64,000 bases of DNA, from the NCBI GenBank assembly GCA_965249175.1, contig OZ252227.1:3348001-3412000 (forward strand). Direction: 5' to 3'. The stretch is from CAZYFH01 sp965249175 (GTDB lineage: Bacteria; Acidobacteriota; Vicinamibacteria; Vicinamibacterales; UBA8438). A program made the translations under genes and the position numbers. Shown here in pieces: positions 44,811 to 51,767 of the stretch (its first letter is position 1; each line of letters opens with the position of its first letter). Under the pieces are notes generated by a model. That model did no database searches, was not told the DNA's origin, and saw only the letters and a list, made by a program, of their open reading frames with translations.

Positions 44811-44840
44811 TGTGCGACGGATTGTGCGACAATTCGCACA
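44811..44840. promoter_or_regulatory. VapB operator-like repeats overlapping the vapB start
   Basis: TGTGCGA occurs at 44811-44817 and again at 44823-44829; the second copy pairs with TCGCACA at 44834-44840 to form a perfect 7-bp inverted repeat with a CAAT spacer. The right arm runs into the ATG of vapB. VapBC operons are usually autoregulated by VapBC binding to such palindromes, so this is the probable operator. Confidence 0.7.
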
Positions 44841-45040
44841 TGGCAACAAACCTCGCGATCAGCCCCGAGCTTCTGGAACGCGCCGTTGAGCTTAGCGGCA
44901 AGAGAACCAAGACCGCGGCGGTGACGCTCGCGCTCAAGGAGTTCGTTGCGCGGCGAGAGCAGCGCCACCTGCTCGAGCTGTTCAATTCACTCGACTGGGA
45001 TCCGGCGTTCGATTACAAGGCCGAGCGCGCGCGCGCATGA
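44840..45040 (+). CDS. vapB: VapB-type antitoxin
   Basis: 66 residues from ATG 44840; an in-frame ATG 18 nt earlier lies inside the operator repeat. The N-terminal half (MATNLAISPELLERAVELSG, KTKTAAVTLALKEFVARRE-like text) fits the VapB/MazE2-type antitoxin that forms a ribbon-helix-helix. The C-terminal half LLELFNSLDWDPAFDYKAERA is the toxin-neutralising peptide; FDYKAER is common in this group. The stop overlaps vapC (ATGA). The operator lies directly over its start. Confidence 0.85.
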   Translation: MATNLAISPELLERAVELSGKRTKTAAVTLALKEFVARREQRHLLELFNSLDWDPAFDYKAERARA

Positions 45041-45447
45041 GCCTGTTCGTCGACACCAGCGTCTGGTCTCTCGCGCTGCGGCGGGATGTATCGAGCGACG
45101 CGCTGGAGTCGGGACGGTTGCGGGATGCGTTGGGGTCCCAGGAGGCCGTTTATACCACCGGGTTAGTGCTTCAGGAGTTGCTCCAGGGTTTCCGCGGTCC
45201 CAAGGCCCGCGCGTCCATCGTGAAGCACTTCATGGCGCTGCCGCTCATCGTCCCGGACCACAACGATCACGTCGAGGCGGCCGAGATCCGCAACAGGTGC
45301 CGGCGTCGGGGCGTACAACTCGGGACCATCGATGCGCTTCTCGTTCGACTGTGCCTTCATCACGACCTCGAGATGCTCTCGACGGACGGGGACTTCACAC
45401 ACGCCGCACGGTATACCCCTCTGCGCATGTGGCGTCCTGGGGGCTGA
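45037..45447 (+). CDS. vapC: VapC-type PIN-domain ribonuclease toxin
   Basis: 136 residues. The PIN-domain acidic residues are present: Asp in LFVDTSVWSLAL, Glu in VLQELLQGF, Asp in GTIDALLVRLC, and Asp in STDGDFTHAA. These coordinate Mg2+ for RNA cleavage. Length and motif spacing match VapC. Coupled to vapB by a 4-nt overlap. It is expected to cleave tRNA or rRNA when the antitoxin is degraded; the actual target is unknown. Confidence 0.92.
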   Translation: MSLFVDTSVWSLALRRDVSSDALESGRLRDALGSQEAVYTTGLVLQELLQGFRGPKARASIVKHFMALPLIVPDHNDHVEAAEIRNRCRRRGVQLGTIDALLVRLCLHHDLEMLSTDGDFTHAARYTPLRMWRPGG

Positions 45448-45513
45448 GGTTACCCGCGGCGGGGGTGACCCGTCGCGGGCGGCAGACGCGGCGGCGCTGG
45501 ACGACTGACACCA

Positions 45514-46782
45514 ATGACGACTTCACTTCCCAGCCCGGTGCCGGCGACCGTCGGTCCGGGGTTCGCAGGCGCGTCGAATGCCACCTCGGGCCAGACCACG
45601 GGATCCCCGAACCTGACCGCGGTCATCGCCGCGCCCGGGTGGCATTTCCTGGTGGGCTGGACGACCGCCTGGCTGGGGGTCGGCCTGGTCGTTGCCGCCG
45701 GCATCTCGTTCGGTGCCGGTGTCGACTTCGGCCCGGTGTTGCGCTTGAGCGTGCTGTTCGCCCAGGTCGTTGGATACAGCGCCTATACGTCGGCGCGGCT
45801 GGTATTTCCGCTCCTGGCCGGGCTGCCCTTTGCGCTCCGGCTCGTGCTCGACTCGTTGATCCTCTTTTCCGGAACGATCTTCGGATCGCTCCTCGTCGTC
45901 GTGGTCGAGCCGCTCTTCTCGCTCGCGCAGTTCCGCACGGTCCTCCTCATCTTCCTGCTGAACGCCGTACTCGCAGCGCTGGTCGCCGTCGCCCTCGGCA
46001 CGTACGACCGGATGCGCCGCCAGATCGAAGCGTCGTATCGCGTGCTCCGGGAACGGGACGCGCTCGAACGCGAGCTTCGCGTCGCCCGGGACGTGCAGCG
46101 CCAGCTGTTGCCCCGCACCGTCCCGGAGGTCGCGGGGCTGGAGCTCGCTGGTGTCTGCCACCAGGCCATCGCGGTGGGCGGCGACTACTACGACTACCTC
46201 CCGCTCGAGGACGGGCGTCTCGGGCTGGTCATCGCGGACATCTCCGGCAAGGGCGTGCCGGCGGCGCTGCTCATGGCGAGCCTGCAGGCGTCGTTGCGCA
46301 GCCTGTTCCCCACGACGGTCAACCCCGGCGCGCTCGGCGGCACCCTCAACGACGCGGTGTTCCGGGCGTCCACTGCCGCCCGCTATGCGACCGCGTTTCT
46401 CGCCAGCTACGATCCGACGATCCGCCGTCTGTCCTACACCAACGCGGGACACCTGCCGCCACTCCTGGTCCGGCGCGGCGACACGGTCGAGTGCCACGAA
46501 GGTGGGATGCCAGTCGGACTGTTCGAGGGCTCGACCTATGACACCGGGGCCGTGACGCTGGCACCCGGCGACCTGCTCGCGCTGTTCACCGACGGCGTGA
46601 CCGAGGCGCCGGCACCGGATGGTGAAGAGTTCGGGGCGGGACGGCTAGACGAGCTGCTACGTACCGCCGGCGGGCGCCCACTGGACGCGATGATCGAGAC
46701 CGTCCTCGAGGCGCTGGGCAACTGGAGCGGCGATGTCGCCCCCCACGACGACGTGACCATCGTGCTCGCGAGGGCGCGGTGA
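45514..46782 (+). CDS. membrane PP2C (SpoIIE-type) phosphatase
   Basis: 422 residues. About 45-165 is a membrane region of four helices (WTTAWLGVGLVVAAGISFG, SARLVFPLLAG, LILFSGTIFGSLLVVVV, FLLNAVLAALVAVALG). A coiled linker follows. The SpoIIE/PP2C domain contains LRVARDVQRQLLPRTVPEV, VGGDYYDYLPL, LGLVIADISGKGVPAALLMA, SYTNAGHLPPLLVR, LFTDGVTEAPAP and HDDVTIVLARAR, with all metal-binding aspartates. Such RsbU-like enzymes dephosphorylate anti-anti-sigma factors. Its membrane segment resembles that of the next gene. GTGA overlap with the kinase gene. Confidence 0.9.
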   Translation: MTTSLPSPVPATVGPGFAGASNATSGQTTGSPNLTAVIAAPGWHFLVGWTTAWLGVGLVVAAGISFGAGVDFGPVLRLSVLFAQVVGYSAYTSARLVFPLLAGLPFALRLVLDSLILFSGTIFGSLLVVVVEPLFSLAQFRTVLLIFLLNAVLAALVAVALGTYDRMRRQIEASYRVLRERDALERELRVARDVQRQLLPRTVPEVAGLELAGVCHQAIAVGGDYYDYLPLEDGRLGLVIADISGKGVPAALLMASLQASLRSLFPTTVNPGALGGTLNDAVFRASTAARYATAFLASYDPTIRRLSYTNAGHLPPLLVRRGDTVECHEGGMPVGLFEGSTYDTGAVTLAPGDLLALFTDGVTEAPAPDGEEFGAGRLDELLRTAGGRPLDAMIETVLEALGNWSGDVAPHDDVTIVLARAR

Positions 46783-47891
46783 CGTCAGAGATCGCCCGGA
46801 ATGTGCGGCGTCAGGTCGCACTCTGGGTCGGGGTGAGCAGCCTCGCCGGTCTGGCCATCGGGCTCGCGGTCGGCGTCTTCCAGGCCGACGGCGTCGAGCC
46901 CCCGATCCTCGTGATCTCCGTGCTGTTCGGCAATGTCATCGGCCTGACGGCGATGGTGGGCTCCGTCTGGCTGTTTCCCAGGCTGCGCGGACGCTCGGGC
47001 CTGCTCCGTTTTCCGCTGCTCGCCCTGACCCTCCTGTCCGGAGCGGTCCTCGGCAGCGTGGCGGTGCTCGCCGCCTACCCGTTCTTCGTCTTCCGCGAGC
47101 TACGCCTGGCGGGCGTCGTCGTCGCCATCAACGGTCTGCTGGCGCTGGTCGTCGGTGGCATCGTGCTCGGCTACGAAGAGATGCGTCTCCGGCTCCAGGA
47201 CTCGTTGCGCGAGGTGGAGGAGGTCAGACTCGTCGAGGCGCGTTTGCGGGAGGAGACCGCGCGCGCCGAGCTGGCCGCGTTGCAGGCGCGGATCAACCCA
47301 CACTTCTTCTTCAACACGCTCAACACGATCACCTCACTGCTCGATGAAGATGTGCGGCGGGCCGAGGAGTTGCTGGAGACGCTGGCCGGCCTGTTCCGCT
47401 ACGTGTTCGATGTCGCGGACATCGCGCCAGTACCGCTTGGCGACGAGATCGCGTTCACCCGGGGCTACCTCCGGATCGAGCAGGCACGTTTCGGCAAACG
47501 GTTGCAGGTGGTCTGGAATGTCGCCCCCGAGTCCGTCGCGGTACCCGTGCCCGGTCTGATCCTCCAACCGCTGCTCGAGAACGCCGTGGGACACGGTCTG
47601 GCGCCAAGGGCACAGGGCGGCGGGATCGACGTCTCGACCGCGGTCGCGGGGTCGACGCTGCGCATCGATGTCATCGACGACGGCGTCGGTCTGGCTGACG
47701 ACGGAGAACGGCTGATTCGCGACGGGCACGGACTGGGCAACATTGCCCGCCGGCTCGAGGCCGTCTACGGCGGCCGAGCGATGCTCGCGCTGACCCCCGC
47801 GCCGGGTGGGGCTGGCACCCTCGCGCGGCTGACGCTCCCGACCATCATGCCGGACCCGTCCCCACCCACCCGCGCGGAGATCGGCCCGTGA
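46779..47891 (+). CDS. LytS-type sensor histidine kinase
   Basis: 370 residues from GTG 46779. The N-terminal membrane region resembles that of the PP2C phosphatase: VISVLFGNVIGLTAMVGSVW, LTLLSGAVLGSVAVLAAYPFF and LLALVVGGIVLGYEEMRLRL align with its counterparts. A coiled linker leads to the His_kinase domain: QARINPHFFFNTLNTITSLL (phosphoacceptor His in NPHFFFN), then LILQPLLENAVGHGL, DVIDDGVGL and GHGLGNIARRLEAVYG of the ATPase. Paired directly with a LytTR regulator by overlapping GTG. Confidence 0.9.
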   Translation: MTSEIARNVRRQVALWVGVSSLAGLAIGLAVGVFQADGVEPPILVISVLFGNVIGLTAMVGSVWLFPRLRGRSGLLRFPLLALTLLSGAVLGSVAVLAAYPFFVFRELRLAGVVVAINGLLALVVGGIVLGYEEMRLRLQDSLREVEEVRLVEARLREETARAELAALQARINPHFFFNTLNTITSLLDEDVRRAEELLETLAGLFRYVFDVADIAPVPLGDEIAFTRGYLRIEQARFGKRLQVVWNVAPESVAVPVPGLILQPLLENAVGHGLAPRAQGGGIDVSTAVAGSTLRIDVIDDGVGLADDGERLIRDGHGLGNIARRLEAVYGGRAMLALTPAPGGAGTLARLTLPTIMPDPSPPTRAEIGP

Positions 47892-48655
47892 GTCATCGCT
47901 GCGTCGTCATCGACGACGAGAAGCCCGCGCGCGACCGTATGAAAAGACTGCTCGCCGCACACACGGATTTCGAGCTGGCTGGCGAGGCTGGCGACGCCGA
48001 CACGGCGGTCCGGTTGATCGACGACACCGCGCCCGACCTCTGCTTCCTCGACGTCCAGATGCCTGAAGGCAGCGGCTTCGACGTGCTGAAGCGGATCCGT
48101 CACGTGCCGCACGTCATCTTCGTCACCGCGTTCGATCGCTACGCGGTCCCGGCGTTCGAGGTCCGCTCCATCGACTATCTGCTGAAGCCGGTCGGCCGGC
48201 AGCGGTTCGCCCAGGCGCTCGACCGTGCGCGTGAGCGGCTCGGCGATGCCGCATCGGCGCGGCGGATCCTCGACGAGCTCGATACGCTTCGTCGCTCGCT
48301 CGACGGGGGACGGGACTCGTCGTCTCCCCGGCCCGACCGGGTCGGCGCCAAGCGCGGGGCGGCGGTGCTCTTGCTCGACCCCGACGAGATCGTCTGGTTC
48401 GAGGCGGAAGACACGCTGGTCTTCGCCCGAACCGCCACCGAGCGGCTCCTGGTCGAGCAGACGCTGTCCGAGCTCGAGCGTCAGTTCGACCGGCGGTTCT
48501 TCCGGGCGCACCGGAGCTATCTCGTGAACCTGGCCCGGATCGGCGAGATCCAGCCTGCCGACGCGGGCACCTACACCATCGTCTGCCCGGGCGCCGGCTC
48601 GGTGCCGCTGTCCCGGCGGCAGGCGCGGCGGTTGCGCGAAGTCTTTCCCTGGTGA
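47888..48655 (+). CDS. LytTR-family response regulator
   Basis: 255 residues from GTG 47888. The receiver domain (1-120) has VIDDEKPARDRM, the phosphorylatable Asp in LCFLDVQMPEGSGFDVL, and the conserved Lys in DYLLKPVGRQRF. The LytTR DNA-binding domain (about 155-255) shows DEIVWFEAEDTLVFARTA, RFFRAHRSYLVNLARI and LPLSRRQARRLRE-like text. It likely binds direct repeats near target promoters; candidates include the following bactofilin-like gene. Third gene of the overlapping signalling cassette. Confidence 0.92.
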   Translation: MSHRCVVIDDEKPARDRMKRLLAAHTDFELAGEAGDADTAVRLIDDTAPDLCFLDVQMPEGSGFDVLKRIRHVPHVIFVTAFDRYAVPAFEVRSIDYLLKPVGRQRFAQALDRARERLGDAASARRILDELDTLRRSLDGGRDSSSPRPDRVGAKRGAAVLLLDPDEIVWFEAEDTLVFARTATERLLVEQTLSELERQFDRRFFRAHRSYLVNLARIGEIQPADAGTYTIVCPGAGSVPLSRRQARRLREVFPW

Positions 48656-48790
48656 GGTAAGGCGCGCCGCCCGCGGGCCGCTCACGAGATGGCCGCGCGC
48701 GACCGCTGACGCCGCGCGGACGACCGCCGGCGGCAATCCGGTTGCGCCTGGTGCGACATGACGGAACAATCCGTTCCGGGAGGTACACCC

Positions 48791-49921
48791 ATGGTCCGCA
48801 CTGTGTCCGTCTGGCTGACCCTCGTCGTGGCGCTCCTCTGGACCTCTGTGTCAACCCGGGCTCAGCAGGTCGCCGGCGGCACCACCGTGCGGGTCGAGCG
48901 CGGCGAGACCCGCGAGGGAGACCTCTACGCCACGGGTGGCCTGGTTGAGATCGCCGGTCACGTGAACGGGGACCTGATTGCTGCGGCGCAATCGGTTCTT
49001 ATCACTGGGCCGATTGACGGCGACCTGTTCGCAGGCGCTCGCTCGGTCGACATCCGTGGCCCGGTGGGCGACTCGACCCGGATCGTCGGAGATCAGCTCA
49101 CCGTGGACGCGCCGATCGACGGCGACCTGCTCGCGGCCGGGAATCAGATTCAGGTACTGGAGGGCGCTCGCGTCACAGGCGATGTGATGGCGGGTGGCGC
49201 CTTCGTCCGGATCGACGGCTCCGTGGATGGCGATGTCACGCTGGCGGGGGGAGAGATCGTCATCACGGGCACGGTGCGGAACAACGCGACGCTTCGCGCC
49301 GATCGCATCGACCTGGCGCCGGGCGCGAGCATCGGCGGCGACCTCGACTACCAGTCGCGGACACCGCTGAGCCCGGAGGCGGCCGCACGCGTGATGGGGA
49401 CCGTGACCTACGAAGAGCAGGTCGACGACGAGCCCTCGGGTCTCACGACGGGAAGTATCCTCTTCTGGGGCTGGCAGACCGCCGCGGCGCTCCTGGCCGG
49501 CTTGCTGGCGGTCGGGCTGTTCCGGGGCACCGTGCAGCAGCTGGTCTCGGCGATCGCGGGCGAGACGACGGTGGGTGCGCTTCTCGGGTTTGCCGCATTT
49601 CTGATCGTGCCTGCCGCGTCGGTGGTCGCGATGGCGACGGTCGTTGGCGTGCCGATCGGCGTCAGTGCCGTCTTCCTGTTCCTGGTGGCCCTGTATCTCG
49701 CCAAGCTCCCCATCGCCGCATGGACCGGGGAGCAGTTGCTCGCCCTCGCAGGCCGTTCGGGGGCCTCTCCGTATGCGTCGATGGCGCTGGGCGTCGTCGC
49801 GCTCTACCTGCTGTTCGCGATCCCGTTCCTGGGTTGGCTGTGCTGGCTCGCCGCGACCTGGCTGGGACTCGGCGCGATTGTCCTGTCCGGCCGGGGATAT
49901 CTACGCGCGCGCGAGGCATAG
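48791..49921 (+). CDS. exported bactofilin-like repeat protein with C-terminal membrane domain
   Basis: 376 residues from ATG 48791 (GGGAGG upstream). A signal peptide ends near TRAQ. About 25-190 holds hexapeptide-like right-handed beta-helix repeats of polymer-forming proteins: DLYATGGLVEIAGHVNGDLI, SVLITGPIDGDLFAGARS, VDAPIDGDLLAAGN, GARVTGDVMAGGA, IDGSVDGDVTLAGGEIVI. From about 225 there are four hydrophobic helices (ALLAGLLAVGLFRG to LGLGAIVLSGRGYL). Exported bactofilin-like/membrane fusions are found in many bacteria; a cell-surface scaffold role is likely, unproven. It follows the LytTR gene by 135 bp. Confidence 0.72.
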   Translation: MVRTVSVWLTLVVALLWTSVSTRAQQVAGGTTVRVERGETREGDLYATGGLVEIAGHVNGDLIAAAQSVLITGPIDGDLFAGARSVDIRGPVGDSTRIVGDQLTVDAPIDGDLLAAGNQIQVLEGARVTGDVMAGGAFVRIDGSVDGDVTLAGGEIVITGTVRNNATLRADRIDLAPGASIGGDLDYQSRTPLSPEAAARVMGTVTYEEQVDDEPSGLTTGSILFWGWQTAAALLAGLLAVGLFRGTVQQLVSAIAGETTVGALLGFAAFLIVPAASVVAMATVVGVPIGVSAVFLFLVALYLAKLPIAAWTGEQLLALAGRSGASPYASMALGVVALYLLFAIPFLGWLCWLAATWLGLGAIVLSGRGYLRAREA

Positions 49922-49977
49922 CGATCGGGGACGGTAGTCTCACCGATGGTATCTGGCGAAGCCCTTCGAAAATGATA

Positions 49978-49997
49978 TAGTAAGTAAACACTCACTA
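49978..49997. promoter_or_regulatory. inverted repeat, TetR-type operator-like
   Basis: TAGTAAGT (49978-49985) and ACTCACTA (49990-49997), spacer AAAC, form an inverted repeat with one mismatch, 15 nt before the gene at 50013. The TAGTRAGT arm resembles half-sites of TetR-family repressors. It lies in an AT-rich promoter-like stretch. No regulator gene is adjacent; the TetR at 36367 is a possible but untested binder. Confidence 0.45.
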
Positions 49998-50012
49998 ATA
50001 CTGGACGGAATC

Positions 50013-50447
50013 ATGTGGAATAGACGTGCTACGGTGGCGGCAGTGACGGTGCTCCTGGCGGGAGGGCTGGCGTGGGCCGCCCAGGGGCGCACCCTGAAGG
50101 TGACGGTGAACTACACCGGGAGCGGAGAGGTCTCCGCGACCAATGCGGTCTACCTGGCGGCATGGACCACGCCCGATTTCGGTGGTGGCACGAGCGCGCC
50201 CATCGCCGCAGCGGTGGCCCAGGAGAACGGCGCCACGGTCTCCTTCGATAACCTCACGGCGTCGCCCGTCTACGTGACGGCGCTCTATGTCCAAGGCGGG
50301 TGGGATCAAGTGTCAACACCGCCGTCAGGGTCGCCTGCAGGGGCCTATAGCTCGGATGCCGCTGGTGCTCCGGGCGCGATCGAAGTGGCAGCCGGTGAAA
50401 CCGTTGAGGTGGAGCTCACGTTCAACGACGCGTTCCGTTTGCCGTAA
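50013..50447 (+). CDS. secreted beta-rich protein of unknown function
   Basis: 144 residues. A signal peptide ends near GLAWAAQG. The mature part alternates beta-strands: TLKVTVNYTGSGEVSATNAV, ATVSFDNLTASPVYVTALYV, GGWDQVSTPPSGSPAGAYSS, AIEVAAGETVEVELTFNDAF. This looks like a single small Ig- or jelly-roll-like domain; no family is recognised. An operator-like palindrome sits directly upstream. It precedes the DUF1552/DUF1592 pair by 60 nt and may be part of that unit. Confidence 0.65.
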   Translation: MWNRRATVAAVTVLLAGGLAWAAQGRTLKVTVNYTGSGEVSATNAVYLAAWTTPDFGGGTSAPIAAAVAQENGATVSFDNLTASPVYVTALYVQGGWDQVSTPPSGSPAGAYSSDAAGAPGAIEVAAGETVEVELTFNDAFRLP

Positions 50448-50507
50448 TCGGACGGTACCGAAGACAGCATGCGCTCGACAGAGCGATCTCTTTCGGAGAC
50501 AGTAACC

Positions 50508-51767
50508 ATGACCCCTGTCAATCGACGCACCTTCCTCCGCAGCTCCGGCGTCGTGCTCGCGCTGCCGCTGCTCGAGTCGATGCATCCGGCGCTCGCGCGA
50601 GCGGCCGCCGCGTCGCCGAAGCGGCTCGTGAGCATCTGCAGCACGCTCGGGCTCTACTCGTCGTCCTGGTTTCCGACGACGGCCGGCGCGGGCTGGACGC
50701 CGACCGAGTATCTGTCGCTCATCGAGGGACATCGCGACCGGTTCACCTTGTTCTCCGGGCTGTCGCACGAGGAGCAGTCTGGCCGGCAGCCCCACAACTC
50801 CGAGATCACCTGGCTGACCGCGGCGCGACGACCCGGACTCGACGGGTTCCGGAACACCATCTCGGTCGATCAGGTGGCGGCCAACCACCTCGGCTATGTC
50901 ACCCGGTTTCCGTCGGTGGTCCTCGGGACACTGACCTCGCAGAGCCAGTCCTACACCACCAGCGGCGCGATGGTACCGGCCGAGACCAAGCCGGCCGAGC
51001 TGTTCAGACAGCTGTTCCTGCAGGGCACCCCCGAGGAGGTCGCACGAGAGGCGCAGAGCCTCAACGACGGCGGCAGCATCCTCGACCGGCTCAAGACGCA
51101 GACCGACGCGCTCCGCCGGCGCGTGAGCGCGGCCGACCAGCGGAAGCTGGATGCCTACTACGACGCCGTCCGGACGGCCGAGGAAGATCTCGGCGAGGTC
51201 AAGGCGTGGCAGCAGAAGCCAAAGCCGGCCGTCGACGCCGAGGCGCCAACCGACATCGCGAACCCGGCCGATCTGATCGGGCGGATCAAGGCGATGTTCC
51301 ACATGATCCCGCTGATCCTCGAGACCGACTCGTCACGTGTGGTCAGCATGATGATTCACGACCACGGCATCGTGCCACAGGTCGAAGGGGTGACCTCCGA
51401 CCAGCACAGCCTGTCGCACCACGGGCAGGACGAGGCGAAGATCGGGCAGTTGAAGAGGGTCGAGAGGCAGGTCGTCGAGGCCTTTGGTGGACTGCTGGGC
51501 GAGCTCAGCCAGCGGACCGACACGAACGGCTCGCTCCTCGACCAGACGACGGTCCTGTTCGGCAGCAACCTCGGCAACGCCAATGCACACACACCGACCG
51601 ACTTGCCGGTGCTCGTGGCCGGCGGCGGCTTCGCCCACGGGCAGCACATCGTGCACGAAGGTGAGGAGAACGGACCGCTCTGCAACCTGTTCGTCACGAT
51701 GCTCCAGAACATGGGCGTCGAGGCGGATGGGTTCGGACAGAGCACCGGGACGCTCACCTGGAGCTAA
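50508..51767 (+). CDS. DUF1552 protein (Tat-exported, DUF1501-related fold)
   Basis: 419 residues from ATG 50508; an earlier frame start adds 13 residues without purpose. The twin-arginine signal is NRRTFLRSSGVVLALPLL. The body reads KRLVSICSTLGLYSSSWFP, LFSGLSHEEQSGRQPHNSE, SVDQVAANHLGYVTRFPSVV, MIHDHGIVPQVEGVTSDQHS, VLFGSNLGNANAHTPTDLPV and a C-terminal NLFVTMLQNMGVEADGFGQS, all typical of DUF1552. These proteins pair with DUF1592/DUF1588 cytochromes, as here, where the next ATG overlaps the stop (TAATG). Function of the pair is not established. Confidence 0.88.
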   Translation: MTPVNRRTFLRSSGVVLALPLLESMHPALARAAAASPKRLVSICSTLGLYSSSWFPTTAGAGWTPTEYLSLIEGHRDRFTLFSGLSHEEQSGRQPHNSEITWLTAARRPGLDGFRNTISVDQVAANHLGYVTRFPSVVLGTLTSQSQSYTTSGAMVPAETKPAELFRQLFLQGTPEEVAREAQSLNDGGSILDRLKTQTDALRRRVSAADQRKLDAYYDAVRTAEEDLGEVKAWQQKPKPAVDAEAPTDIANPADLIGRIKAMFHMIPLILETDSSRVVSMMIHDHGIVPQVEGVTSDQHSLSHHGQDEAKIGQLKRVERQVVEAFGGLLGELSQRTDTNGSLLDQTTVLFGSNLGNANAHTPTDLPVLVAGGGFAHGQHIVHEGEENGPLCNLFVTMLQNMGVEADGFGQSTGTLTWS

